Source: UMGS1601 sp900553335 (GTDB lineage Bacteria > Bacillota > Clostridia > Oscillospirales > Ruminococcaceae). Taken from it: DNA of 64,000 bases. The translations under genes were made by a program, and so were the position numbers. Shown here one piece after another: positions 15,343 to 24,083 of this stretch. The number at the start of each line of letters is the position of its first letter. Positions within the stretch are counted from its first letter, which is position 1. A model generated the notes under the pieces. The model was given only the letters and a program-made list of their open reading frames with translations. It made no database searches and was not told the origin of the DNA. The stretch lies in NCBI GenBank assembly GCA_937920725.1, contig CALEUW010000011.1:1-64000 (forward strand), given 5' to 3'.

Positions 15343-15376
15343 AGGGCAGCATTTTTATGTCTGCCCTTATAGACTT
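15343..15376 (+). terminator. Hairpin just ahead of the acetyltransferase gene
   Basis: AGGGCAG (15343-15349) pairs with CTGCCCT (15361-15367); TTATAGACTTTTT follows and the ribosome site of the next gene begins at about 15380. It could end upstream transcription or act as an attenuator. Confidence 0.4.
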
Positions 15377-15390
15377 TTTAAGGAGGACAT

Positions 15391-15831
15391 ATGTCAGGCT
15401 TTCTTATCAGAAAAACTGTGCCTGAGGACGCAGGGAACATCTGCGAAATAAATAAAAATTCCCTTGGCTATGATTTTTCGGCTGATAAAACAGCTGTACA
15501 GATAAAGCAAATCACAAAGGACGAGAAAACTTTGCTTTTATCTTTTACAGACGATGAAAACAGAGCCGTGGGATACATTGAAGCACAGATTTATGACACA
15601 CCTTATGCTGAAACCTATGTAAATATCATGGCGCTCGCTGTTGACGAAAAGTTTCAGGGGCAAGGACTCGGCAAGAAGCTGCTTTCAGCGGCAGAGGACT
15701 GGGGAAAGACTAAAGGTGCAGTTGGTATAAGAGTTGAATCAAGTACATACAGAACCGAAGCGCATAAATTTTATAAAGCCTGCGGATATGAATGTGCAAA
15801 AGAACATAAAAACTTTAAAAAGATATTTTAA
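15391..15831 (+). CDS. GNAT-family N-acetyltransferase
   Basis: 146 residues of an acetyl-CoA-dependent N-acetyltransferase. The acetyl-CoA loop is VDEKFQGQGLGKKLLSAAED (Q/RxxGxG/A). The preceding strand is VNIMALAV, and the C-terminal FYKACGYECAKEHKNFKKIF is typical of the fold. AAGGAGG precedes ATG 15391. It lies between argG and argH together with a second acetyltransferase; the substrate is unknown. It is not an obvious N-acetylglutamate synthase, and argJ in the window can supply that reaction. Confidence 0.85.
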   Translation: MSGFLIRKTVPEDAGNICEINKNSLGYDFSADKTAVQIKQITKDEKTLLLSFTDDENRAVGYIEAQIYDTPYAETYVNIMALAVDEKFQGQGLGKKLLSAAEDWGKTKGAVGIRVESSTYRTEAHKFYKACGYECAKEHKNFKKIF

Positions 15832-15885
15832 TGGTTTCGACGAGTGCCGTTGGTAAGATGAATCGGAATTTGTGGCGAGGTATAT

Positions 15886-16440
15886 ATGGAACGGATAATA
15901 AAATCAATGGAAGATAAATATCTTATCCCATCATTAGATTTAGTGGAGGATGTCTTTGCCGAATGGGACAGTAAAGAAGAGGGAAAGGTCGTCCGTAGGT
16001 TAGTAGAAGAAATAAGAGTAAAAAAATATTATATTTCCGAACTTGAATTGATCATGGCAGATGAAAACGATGCAGTTATCGGATATGCAATGTTTTCAAG
16101 ATTTCATCTTGAGGGAAAGTACGAGGATGATTTGCTGCTGCTAACTCCTGTGGCAGTGAAAACCGAACTGCAAAGAAAACACATATCAAAGGAACTTTTG
16201 GAGTATGGTTTTGCAAGGGCAAAAGAGCTTGGATTTAAGGCAATACTTGTCGAAGGCAATCCGCAAAATTATAAGCCTCGTGGATTCCAACCAAGCTATA
16301 AATTTGGGATAAAGGCAGGACCTAACATTAAGCTGCCGCACCCTGATTGTTTAATGGTTAAAGAGTTGGCAGAGGGAGAATTGGAGAAAATCAGCGGTCT
16401 TGTTGATTACTCATTTTATGATGCTCTTCATGAAGGGTAG
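15886..16440 (+). CDS. GNAT-family acetyltransferase (YhbS-like)
   Basis: 184 residues. The core reads LLLLTPVAVKTELQRKHISK followed by ELLEYGFARAKELGFKAILVEGNP and YKPRGFQPSYKFGI. The phrase LxPVAVxPxxQxxGIGxxL and the GNPxYYxRFGF-like end are characteristic of YhbS-type N-acetyltransferases. Here the usual glycines of the CoA loop are replaced (RKHISK), which may weaken cofactor binding. GCGAGG precedes ATG 15886. Substrate unknown; argH starts 67 bases later. Confidence 0.8.
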   Translation: MERIIKSMEDKYLIPSLDLVEDVFAEWDSKEEGKVVRRLVEEIRVKKYYISELELIMADENDAVIGYAMFSRFHLEGKYEDDLLLLTPVAVKTELQRKHISKELLEYGFARAKELGFKAILVEGNPQNYKPRGFQPSYKFGIKAGPNIKLPHPDCLMVKELAEGELEKISGLVDYSFYDALHEG

Positions 16441-16507
16441 ATTATCATTTACTTCTGAAATATAAAATTAAAAAACATTTAAATGTAACATAAAGGAGAG
16501 ATTTATT

Positions 16508-17878
16508 ATGCCGATGTGGGCAGGAAGATTTTCAAAAGAGATAGACAGCCGTGTAAACGATTTTAATTCGTCAATTAAGTTTGACGCAAGAATGTACCGT
16601 CACGACATAAAGGGCTCGATAGCTCACGCAACAATGCTCGGCGAGTGCGGCATAATTGATATAAATGAAAGTAAAAAGATAATAGACGGGCTAAACGGGA
16701 TTTTAGCCGATATAGACAGCGGAGCTTTGGAGTTTGATCCGAACGCTGAGGACATACATATGTTTGTCGAGGCAGAGCTTACAAAACGAATAGGCGATGC
16801 AGGAAAAAGACTTCATACCGCAAGAAGCCGAAACGATCAGGTTGCACTTGATATAAGAATGTATCTTAGAGATGAGATAACGGAAATCAAATCGCTTGTA
16901 AAAGAGCTTATAGAAGCTGTAACCGAAATTGCCGAAAAGAATCTGAGTACCGTAATGCCTGGGTATACTCATCTTCAAAGAGCGCAGCCGATAACTTTTG
17001 CACATCATCTTATGGCATATGCGAATATGCTTCTTCGGGATTACGAAAGACTCGGTGATGTGTACAAAATAACGGACAGAATGCCGCTTGGTTCGGGCGC
17101 TTTAGCCGGAACGACTTATCCAATAAACCGTGAGCGTGTTGCCGAGCTTTTGGGATTCTCGGAAGTTTGTCAAAATTCGCTTGACGGAGTTTCCGACAGG
17201 GATTTCTGCATTGAGCTTGCAAGTGCAATATCAATACTTATGATGCACTTGTCACGCTTTTCGGAAGAGATCATTATGTGGTGTTCATGGGAGTTTAAGT
17301 TTGTGGAGCTTGACGATGCATATTCTACAGGCTCAAGCATTATGCCGCAGAAGAAAAATCCTGACGTCACTGAGCTTATAAGAGGAAAGACTGCTAGAGT
17401 TTACGGAGATTTGAATACTTTGCTTTCTATGATGAAAAACCTGCCGCTTGCATACAACAAGGATATGCAGGAGGACAAGGAAGCGATCTTTGACGCAGTT
17501 GATACTGTTAAACTTTGCATAAATACGTTCATTCCGATGCTTAAAACGATGACAGTTTTAAAGGACAACATGAGAGCGGCAGCCGCTAAGGGATTCATAA
17601 ACGCTACTGACTGTGCTGATTATCTTGTAAAAAAAGGTATGCCGTTTAGAGATGCGTATAAGATCACAGGAACGCTTGTTGCAAGATGTATAGATCTTGG
17701 GGTTACGCTTGAAACGCTTCCGATAGATGAGTATAAAAGCTTAAGCGATGTGTTCAGCAATGATGTGTATGAAGCGATTTCGCTTGATACTTGCGTAAAT
17801 GAAAGAAAATCGCAGGGAGGACCTGCTCCTGAAAGCGTTAAGGCGCAGATCGAGTGTGTAAGAAATGCTTTAAAGTAA
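16508..17878 (+). CDS. argH: Argininosuccinate lyase
   Basis: Splits argininosuccinate into arginine and fumarate, the last step of the pathway; cytoplasmic homotetramer. 456 residues, the family length. The N-terminus WAGRFSKEIDSRVNDFNSSI and the mid-motif LHTARSRNDQVALDIRMYLR are characteristic. The fumarase/aspartase signature GSSIMPQKKNPD contains the mobile loop with the catalytic Ser. AAAGGAG precedes ATG 16508. A PfkB kinase follows after 21 bases and argC after that, so argH-kinase-argC look like one transcript. Confidence 0.95.
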   Translation: MPMWAGRFSKEIDSRVNDFNSSIKFDARMYRHDIKGSIAHATMLGECGIIDINESKKIIDGLNGILADIDSGALEFDPNAEDIHMFVEAELTKRIGDAGKRLHTARSRNDQVALDIRMYLRDEITEIKSLVKELIEAVTEIAEKNLSTVMPGYTHLQRAQPITFAHHLMAYANMLLRDYERLGDVYKITDRMPLGSGALAGTTYPINRERVAELLGFSEVCQNSLDGVSDRDFCIELASAISILMMHLSRFSEEIIMWCSWEFKFVELDDAYSTGSSIMPQKKNPDVTELIRGKTARVYGDLNTLLSMMKNLPLAYNKDMQEDKEAIFDAVDTVKLCINTFIPMLKTMTVLKDNMRAAAAKGFINATDCADYLVKKGMPFRDAYKITGTLVARCIDLGVTLETLPIDEYKSLSDVFSNDVYEAISLDTCVNERKSQGGPAPESVKAQIECVRNALK

Positions 17879-17899
17879 TTTTAATCACAGGAGAAATTA

Positions 17900-18781
17900 A
17901 TGATTTATCTTTACGGAATGATAATGTCAACATACAGCTTTATGCTGAAGTACGGATTTCCTGAAATTGACGGAACAGGCATCATTGACAAAAAGTATCA
18001 CCTCTTGGGTGGCGAAACGGGAACTTCTGCCGCTGTGCTTAAAAGCTTGGGTGCTGATGTTAAAGTCGGCGGAACGCATTTGGGCAACGAGAACAAGAAT
18101 GTTATTTTAAAAGGTCTTGAGGGAGTTGACACGACCGAGCTTGTTTATGAGGATTACGACGGCGTTGTAGATTATGTCTTTATAAGCGGAGATACAAGAA
18201 CCTGCTTTGGCGAATGGGAAAATGTTTTTTCAAGACAAACGCCTTTTTATGAGCCGCCGAGCGAGCAAAGTGTTAAAAGTGCAAATGTAATAGGTGCTGA
18301 TCCGTTTTTCGGAAGCGAGGTTGCAAGGCTTGCCGGAAAATACTCAAAGCCGTATGCAACGATCGACTGCCCGCATGACAGCGAGATGAATAGATACTGC
18401 GAGATAAATGCGGTTTCGCATCAGTATCTCAAAGGAACATATCCTGATGTTTCTTTTGAAGAGCTTCACAGAAAATATACAGACAACACAGACGGTCTTG
18501 TCATTTTTACAAGGGGAAGCGATGAGGTTCTGTATGGAAGAAAAAATCAGGAGATAAAGAGCTTTAAACCGTTTAGCGTAAATGCCGTTTCGACTTTAGG
18601 CGCAGGAGACTGTTTTAAAGCAGGAACAATATATGCGCTTGACAAGGGAATGAGTGATGATGAAATAGTGAGGTTTGCTTGTGCAGTTTCGGCAGCAGCT
18701 ATCACAAAATTTCCGATTCCTATAAATCCTCCGACACTCGACGAAGTATTAAATCTGATAAACAACAATCCGAAAGGTTAA
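17900..18781 (+). CDS. PfkB/ribokinase-family carbohydrate or nucleoside kinase
   Basis: 293 residues of the ribokinase-like superfamily, which phosphorylates sugars or nucleosides with ATP. The N-terminal side carries GGETGTSAAVLKSLGADVKV, the family's substrate-binding Gly-rich element. The C-terminal signature AVSTLGAGDCFKAGTIYAL holds the anion hole and catalytic Asp (GAGD). Substrate cannot be told from sequence. It sits four bases ahead of argC and 21 bases after argH, an unusual place for a sugar kinase. Confidence 0.85.
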   Translation: MIYLYGMIMSTYSFMLKYGFPEIDGTGIIDKKYHLLGGETGTSAAVLKSLGADVKVGGTHLGNENKNVILKGLEGVDTTELVYEDYDGVVDYVFISGDTRTCFGEWENVFSRQTPFYEPPSEQSVKSANVIGADPFFGSEVARLAGKYSKPYATIDCPHDSEMNRYCEINAVSHQYLKGTYPDVSFEELHRKYTDNTDGLVIFTRGSDEVLYGRKNQEIKSFKPFSVNAVSTLGAGDCFKAGTIYALDKGMSDDEIVRFACAVSAAAITKFPIPINPPTLDEVLNLINNNPKG

Positions 18782-18785
18782 AGAT

Positions 18786-19739
18786 ATGAAAACTAAAATT
18801 TTTATTGACGGAAAAGAAGGAACAACAGGTCTTAAAATATTTGAGCGTTTTAAAAACCGTGATGACCTGGAAATTCTGCTTATCGACGAGGATAAGCGAA
18901 AAGATCTGAGCGAGCGAGCAAAGATGATAAACTCGTCCGATATAACTTTCCTGTGTTTGCCTGATGCAGCGGCAAGGGAAGCGGTTTCGCTGATTGACAA
19001 AAATAATAATCACACTAGAATAATTGACGCTTCAACCGCACACAGAACAAATCCGGACTGGGCTTATGGATTTCCGGAGTTGTCTTTAGAACACAGGGAG
19101 AAAATCAAAAATTCAAACAGGGTTGCAGTTCCCGGATGTTATGCAAGCGGATTTGTGTCACTTGTTTATCCATTGATAGAATCGGGGATTCTGCCAAAGG
19201 ATTATCCTGTTTCAGCTCACGCAGTTTCTGGATATTCGGGCGGCGGCAAGAAAATGATAGCTGTTATTGAGGGCGATAACAAGCCTTTAGAATGTAATTC
19301 ACCAAGGCAGTATGCGCTTTCTCAGCACCATAAGCACCTGCCTGAGATGCAGAAGATCTGCGGACTTAGATTTCCACCTATGTTTAATCCTATAGTTGAC
19401 GATTATTTTGCCGGAATGGTAGTATCTGTTCCGATTCAGACAAGAACGCTTCCAAACAAGCCGACTATGAATGATATATACAATGTGTTTAAAAAGCATT
19501 ACGAAGGTCAGCACTTTGTGAAAGTTATGGAAGCAGGCGGTGAAGAAACCCTGCCCGACGGATTTCTTGCGGCAAATACATTGGCAGGAACAAATAATAT
19601 GCAGATTTTTGTTTTGGGAAATGACGAACAGGTTTTACTTTGCTCACGGCTTGACAACTTGGGAAAGGGTGCGAGCGGCGCGGCAGTTCAGTGCATGAAT
19701 ATCATGCTTGGGCTTGATGAAAGGACAGGGCTTGAATAA
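18786..19739 (+). CDS. argC: N-acetyl-gamma-glutamyl-phosphate reductase, short type
   Basis: Reduces N-acetylglutamyl phosphate to the semialdehyde with NADPH. At 317 residues it is the shorter ArgC type, which begins FIDGKEGTTGLKIFERF; the catalytic Cys is in VAVPGCYASGFVSLVYPL. SAHAVSGYSGGGKKMI and PIVDDYFAGMVVSVPI support the call. It follows the kinase by four bases. The stop codon is followed at once by an AATTCGGAATGCTT repeat. Confidence 0.92.
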   Translation: MKTKIFIDGKEGTTGLKIFERFKNRDDLEILLIDEDKRKDLSERAKMINSSDITFLCLPDAAAREAVSLIDKNNNHTRIIDASTAHRTNPDWAYGFPELSLEHREKIKNSNRVAVPGCYASGFVSLVYPLIESGILPKDYPVSAHAVSGYSGGGKKMIAVIEGDNKPLECNSPRQYALSQHHKHLPEMQKICGLRFPPMFNPIVDDYFAGMVVSVPIQTRTLPNKPTMNDIYNVFKKHYEGQHFVKVMEAGGEETLPDGFLAANTLAGTNNMQIFVLGNDEQVLLCSRLDNLGKGASGAAVQCMNIMLGLDERTGLE

Positions 19740-19775
19740 TTCGGAATGCTTAATGCGTAGTTCGTAATTAAATTA
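19738..19775. repeat. Intergenic AATTCGGAAT/TAATGCG repeat, copy 2
   Basis: Starts on the argC stop codon (AATAATTCGG) and continues AATGCTTAATGCGTAGTTCGTAATT. Same family as 14923. The 586-base gap from 19740 to 20325 holds this, repeat A, repeat B and a partial B; no gene is visible. Confidence 0.65.
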
Positions 19776-19963
19776 ATTGATAATATAATTAAGAATAAAA
19801 GTCATTATGTGCAAAAGACAATCTCTGATTAACAGGGCGTATCATGAAAGCAGGTAATATTAGAACTCACAAATCGGCAATCAAGTAGGTCAGCGACTTT
19901 TTCTTTTTATCAGTACTTTCCCAAAAATCAAAATTTTCCCTAATTATCAAAGTGTAAAAGTAA

Positions 19964-20212
19964 AGAAAAGGGGAAAATGGGTGTTGGAAAGAGCTGAGCA
20001 GGCGACCGCCGCCAGTGGCGGAAGCCGTGAGCTTGCGAAGGGAAGAAATAAGGAGAATTTCGACAGCGAACAGCGGAGAAAGACGACTATATTTCTGACC
20101 GCAAAGCAGAGGGAAAACCAAAGGGAAACGAATTTCTTCAAAACTCTGGGGAAACTCTTTACTTTTATAGAGTTTTGTTAGTGTCCACCTTTTCCATAGG
20201 TTTGCCCTTTGC
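19964..20212. repeat. Repeat A, copy interrupted by repeat B
   Basis: Left part AAAGGGGAAAATGGG-TGTTGGAAAG and right part GCAGAGGGAAAACC...CCTTTTCC...CCCTTTGC match repeat A at 15121-15240. Between GTTGGAAAG and GCAGAGGG, where the other copy has only a few bases, lies the 109-bp repeat B. Confidence 0.6.
19993..20101. repeat. Repeat B, copy 1 (109 bp)
   Basis: Starts GCTGAGCAGGCGACCGCC and ends TTTCTGACCG, with an internal hairpin CCGCC-AGT-GGCGG. It matches 47257-47365 over its full 109 bases with only about ten differences and is clearly richer in G and C than the surroundings. A partial third copy of the right end (GGCTACTATATTTCTGACCG) is at 20242-20261. Confidence 0.8.
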
Positions 20213-20325
20213 AAGAGAAAATAAGCAGAACGGCAGAAAAAGGCTACTATATTTCTGACCGGACATCAGAATTGTAATGAAAATTGTCATAAATAATTCG
20301 CAATTAACAGATAAGGAGAATCAAT

Positions 20326-21396
20326 ATGGAAAAGACTAAAAGTAAAAAGATCAAAAAGATATTAATAATATCGCTTGTGGCATTGATAGTCTTATTCTGC
20401 ACAGCTTCAATGATAATGGTGAAGCTTATGTTTAATGACAGTTTCGGCAGAGGAGAAATGGATAGCTACTCTGTGTCCTACAGATATAATGACATTAAAG
20501 AAGCTTATCAGAGAACGTCTGTGGAGCTTTATTCAGGTGAAAATTTGCTAAAAGGTTATATTTACGGTGCTGACAACGATAAAGCTCTTTTGGTTATTTC
20601 GCATGGAATTGGCGGCGGACATGAGGGTTACATTGCTGAAATTGTCAGATTTGTAGACAATGGATATATGGTTTTTGCTTATGACTGTACAGGTTCCTGC
20701 GAGAGCGAGGGAGACGGAACCATGGGACTTTCTCAGTCGGCGCTTGATCTTGACGCAGCGCTTACATATATCGAAAATGACAGCGAGCTTTCGAAGCTGA
20801 AAAAGGTACTTTTGGGGCATAGCTGGGGCGGATATGCCGTTTGCGCCGTACAGAATTTTGATCACGATATTGCAGCGGCGGCGAGTATTTCAGGCTACAG
20901 CGAGCCTGTTGAAATGATAACAGAGTGGGGCGAGAGGTCATTAGGCGCATTTGTGTATGCTGAATATCCGTTTATATGGCTTAACAATAAAATTATTTTC
21001 GGAAAGTATTCGGACCTTTCGGCTGTTGAGGGAATCAACAAGTCAGATGTTCCTACGCTTATTATTCACGGAACAGGCGATGATGTTATAAATTATGACG
21101 GCGCAAGCATTATCTCAAAGAAAGATAAGATAACAAATCCAAACGTAGAGTATTACACGGTCACAGATAAGGAAATCAACGGTCATAATTCAATTTTTTA
21201 TTCAAAAGAAGCACAAAAGCATCGCGATGAACTTGAGGACAAATACGATGAGCTTTGTGATGAATACGGTGGAAATATTCCCGATGAAGTGAATGAGGAG
21301 TTTTTCTCAAACGTCGATAAAGCTAAGGCTAACGAGCATAATGAAGTAATGTTTGAAAAGATAGAGGAATTTTTTGATAGTGCAATAAGCTGCTGA
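20326..21396 (+). CDS. Membrane-anchored alpha/beta hydrolase
   Basis: 356 residues: an N-terminal basic tail and one membrane helix (ILIISLVALIVLFCTASMIM), then an extracytoplasmic alpha/beta-hydrolase fold. Oxyanion region LLVISHGIGGGHEGY; nucleophile elbow LLGHSWGGYAVC (Ser); acid in IIHGTGDDVINYDG (Asp); base in EINGHNSIFYS (His). A C-terminal helical extension of ~60 acidic residues follows. AAGGAG precedes ATG 20326. The substrate is unknown; esterases and peptidases share this plan. It begins a run of three non-arginine genes before argJ. Confidence 0.82.
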   Translation: MEKTKSKKIKKILIISLVALIVLFCTASMIMVKLMFNDSFGRGEMDSYSVSYRYNDIKEAYQRTSVELYSGENLLKGYIYGADNDKALLVISHGIGGGHEGYIAEIVRFVDNGYMVFAYDCTGSCESEGDGTMGLSQSALDLDAALTYIENDSELSKLKKVLLGHSWGGYAVCAVQNFDHDIAAAASISGYSEPVEMITEWGERSLGAFVYAEYPFIWLNNKIIFGKYSDLSAVEGINKSDVPTLIIHGTGDDVINYDGASIISKKDKITNPNVEYYTVTDKEINGHNSIFYSKEAQKHRDELEDKYDELCDEYGGNIPDEVNEEFFSNVDKAKANEHNEVMFEKIEEFFDSAISC

Positions 21397-21428
21397 TAAT
21401 TGGAATTAACAGTTTAGGGGAGTTAATA

Positions 21429-22010
21429 ATGACAAGAATATATTTTGTTCGTCATGCAGAGCCTGACAGGAGCGTTCATGATGACAGAACACGTCCGCTT
21501 ACCGAAGAGGGTTTAAGAGATTCGCTTGAGGTAACAAGAGTACTGAAAAATAAGAATGTTGATGTTATTATCTCAAGCCCTTATAAGCGAAGCATGGACA
21601 CTATAGGCGACCTTGCCAAAACTCTCGGAAAAGAAATCTTGACGGACGATGATTTTCGGGAAAGAAACGCAGGCGGCTGGCACGGTGATAATTTCTTGGA
21701 ATACATAAAAAATCAATGGGCTGATTTTAACTATCATATTAAAGACGGAGAAAGCTTAAATGAGGTTCAGGAAAGAAACGTCAGAGCCTTGAAAAAGGTT
21801 TTGTCATCTTATAAGGACAAAAATGTAGTTATAGCAACTCACGGAACGGCGCTCAGTACAATACTCAATTACTATTATCCGCAGTATGATTTTGAGTGCT
21901 TTATGAAAATAGTTGATTTTATGCCGTTTGTAATAAGGCTTGATTTTGAGGGAGAAGATATTATCGGCGCACAGGTCGAGCTTGTTATAAGAAAAGAATT
22001 TAAACGATGA
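21429..22010 (+). CDS. Histidine phosphatase superfamily protein
   Basis: 193 residues of the phosphoglycerate-mutase-like branch. The phosphohistidine motif is IYFVRHAEPDRSV (RHG-type, here RHA), with SSPYKRSMDTIGDLAK as the second Arg region and VVIATHGTALSTIL carrying the second catalytic His. The acid residue is likely in DDFRERNAGGW. Substrate unknown; members include cobalamin, sugar-phosphate and protein phosphatases. AGGGGAG precedes ATG 21429. Confidence 0.85.
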   Translation: MTRIYFVRHAEPDRSVHDDRTRPLTEEGLRDSLEVTRVLKNKNVDVIISSPYKRSMDTIGDLAKTLGKEILTDDDFRERNAGGWHGDNFLEYIKNQWADFNYHIKDGESLNEVQERNVRALKKVLSSYKDKNVVIATHGTALSTILNYYYPQYDFECFMKIVDFMPFVIRLDFEGEDIIGAQVELVIRKEFKR

Positions 22011-22030
22011 TTTAAAGTGGTGATAATTAT

Positions 22031-22822
22031 ATGAAGCTTAAAAGCATTGACAACGGAAATAATTTTGACTGGAGCATGGCGTCCTCTGATTACGCAAAGT
22101 ACCGTGATATTTATCCTAAAGAAATGTATCAGATGCTAAACTGCTTCGGTGTCGGTAAAAAAGGTCAGAAAATTCTTGATATAGGAACGGGAACAGGCGT
22201 TATTCCCAGAAATATGTACGCCTGTGGCTATGAAGGAGATTTTTACGGTATAGACATTGCGGACGGTCAGATCGCAATGGCAAAAGAGTTATCAAAATCA
22301 AGCAATATGGATATTTCATACAAGGTTTGCAGCGCAGAGAAGCTTGATTTTGACAACGATAGTTTTGATATTGTCATAGCTGTTCAATGCTGGAGTTATC
22401 TTGACAAGTCTAAAGTCATTCCGGAAATAAAGAGGGTTTTAAAGCCGGACGGAGAGTTAATTGTTGCTTTTATGTCATGGCTTCCTGAGGAAAATGAAAT
22501 TGTAAAAAAGTCGTTTGATATAGTACATGAATTTAACCCAAGCTGGAACGGTTATGATCACAGAACGGAGGTTACAGTTCCGAAGTGGGTGGAGGGAAAT
22601 TTCAGAATGACCACATTCCATGCTTTTGATGTGGATGTCCCGTTTACAAGCCAAAGCTGGAACGGACGTATGAAAGCAAGCCGAGGTGTTGGTGCAACTC
22701 TTTCACCGAAAGAGGTTGAGGCTTTCAGCAAAAAGCATTTGAAAATGATTGAAAATGATTTCGGAAAAGAGTTTAATATCAAACATGAGATCGTAATAAT
22801 GAAATTTAAAAATATTAGATGA
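22031..22822 (+). CDS. Class I SAM-dependent methyltransferase
   Basis: 263 residues. Motif I is KILDIGTGTGVIPRNMYACG, motif II YGIDIADGQIAMAKEL, and the post-motif DIVIAVQCWSYLDKSKVIPE is typical of UbiE/Methyltransf_11 proteins. The C-terminal half is less conserved and sets the unknown substrate. GTGATAATT is a weak ribosome site. It is 20 bases after the phosphatase and 12 before argJ, so probably in the same transcript. Confidence 0.85.
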   Translation: MKLKSIDNGNNFDWSMASSDYAKYRDIYPKEMYQMLNCFGVGKKGQKILDIGTGTGVIPRNMYACGYEGDFYGIDIADGQIAMAKELSKSSNMDISYKVCSAEKLDFDNDSFDIVIAVQCWSYLDKSKVIPEIKRVLKPDGELIVAFMSWLPEENEIVKKSFDIVHEFNPSWNGYDHRTEVTVPKWVEGNFRMTTFHAFDVDVPFTSQSWNGRMKASRGVGATLSPKEVEAFSKKHLKMIENDFGKEFNIKHEIVIMKFKNIR

Positions 22823-22834
22823 AAGGACAATAAT

Positions 22835-24073
22835 ATGAAGCTAAAAGGCAGTGATAAATTTACCCGGGGCGGGGTTTGTGCCGCAAAAGGCTTTAAAGCG
22901 AACGGCATAAACTGCGGCCTTAACAGTGACAAAAACAAAAACGACCTTGGACTTATTGTGTCCGATATACTTTGCAATACTGCCTGTGTTTATACGCAGA
23001 ACAAAGTTAAGGGTGCGCCGATCATTGTAACAAAGAAAAATCTTTCGGATACCTGCGGAAAGTCAAGAGCGGTCATCGTCAATTCCAAAAACGCCAACAC
23101 CTGCAATGCTGACGGTGAGGAAAAGGCTATGAGAATGTGCGAGCTTACAGCGGACATTCTTGGTATAAATCCTAACGAGGTGATAGTTGCCTCAACAGGC
23201 GTTATAGGACAGATTTTGCCGATAGAGCCGATTGAAAGAGCCATAAAACCGCTCGCAGACGGTCTTTCCTATGACGGAAACGATAAGGCAGCAAACGCAA
23301 TAATGACAACGGACACAGTTGATAAGCAGGTCGCTGTCGAGTTTGAAATAGGAGGAAAGATATGCAGACTTGGCGGAATGGCAAAAGGAAGCGGAATGAT
23401 TCACCCGAATATGGCAACGACCTTAAACTTCATCACGACCGATGTCAGCATTTCGGTTCTTATGCTTCAAAAAGCTCTCAGCGAGGTTGTTGAAACGACA
23501 TATAACTGTTTGTCTGTTGACGGGGATACATCCACAAACGATATGGTATCTGTTATGGCGAACGGGCTTGCAGGAAATGATGAGATAACAGATGACGGAG
23601 CTGATTTTAATACTTTCAAGAACGCTCTATATGCTGTTATGATGAATATGACAAGAATGCTGGCAGCAGACGGCGAGGGCGCTTCAAAGCTTTTGGAGTG
23701 CAGCGTAACTGGTGCAAAGGATTTTATGACAGCAAGAACCGTTGCAAAAAGCGTTATATGCTCACCGCTTTTTAAATGTGCAATGTTCGGTGCTGACGCA
23801 AACTGGGGAAGAATTCTATGTGCTGTCGGTTATGCAGACGCAGAGTTTGATATAAATAAGGTTGCGGTAACGCTCAGTTCTTCAAAGGGAGAAATTCACG
23901 TTTGCGAAAACGGAGCAGGAGTTTTGTTTTCCGAAGAAAAAGCAAAAGAAATTTTGCTGGAGGACGAAATTGTTATAGACATAACCGTAGGAGAGGGAAG
24001 CGGAAAAGCTACTGCTTGGGGCTGTGATCTAACCTATGATTATGTTAAAATAAACGGAGATTACAGAAGTTAG
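22835..24073 (+). CDS. argJ: Bifunctional ornithine acetyltransferase / N-acetylglutamate synthase
   Basis: Moves the acetyl group from N-acetylornithine to glutamate (and in bifunctional forms from acetyl-CoA), recycling acetyl groups so that argA is not needed. 412 residues, normal length. The self-cleavage site is in GMIHPNMATTLNFITTD, where the Thr after Ala becomes the N-terminal nucleophile of the beta chain. The N-terminal FTRGGVCAAKGFKANGINCG and the end VGEGSGKATAWGCDLTYDYV are characteristic. A GAAAGGA site precedes ATG 22835. argB follows 10 bases on, so argJ-argB-argD form the core operon. Confidence 0.95.
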   Translation: MKLKGSDKFTRGGVCAAKGFKANGINCGLNSDKNKNDLGLIVSDILCNTACVYTQNKVKGAPIIVTKKNLSDTCGKSRAVIVNSKNANTCNADGEEKAMRMCELTADILGINPNEVIVASTGVIGQILPIEPIERAIKPLADGLSYDGNDKAANAIMTTDTVDKQVAVEFEIGGKICRLGGMAKGSGMIHPNMATTLNFITTDVSISVLMLQKALSEVVETTYNCLSVDGDTSTNDMVSVMANGLAGNDEITDDGADFNTFKNALYAVMMNMTRMLAADGEGASKLLECSVTGAKDFMTARTVAKSVICSPLFKCAMFGADANWGRILCAVGYADAEFDINKVAVTLSSSKGEIHVCENGAGVLFSEEKAKEILLEDEIVIDITVGEGSGKATAWGCDLTYDYVKINGDYRS

Positions 24074-24083
24074 GAGAAATAAA

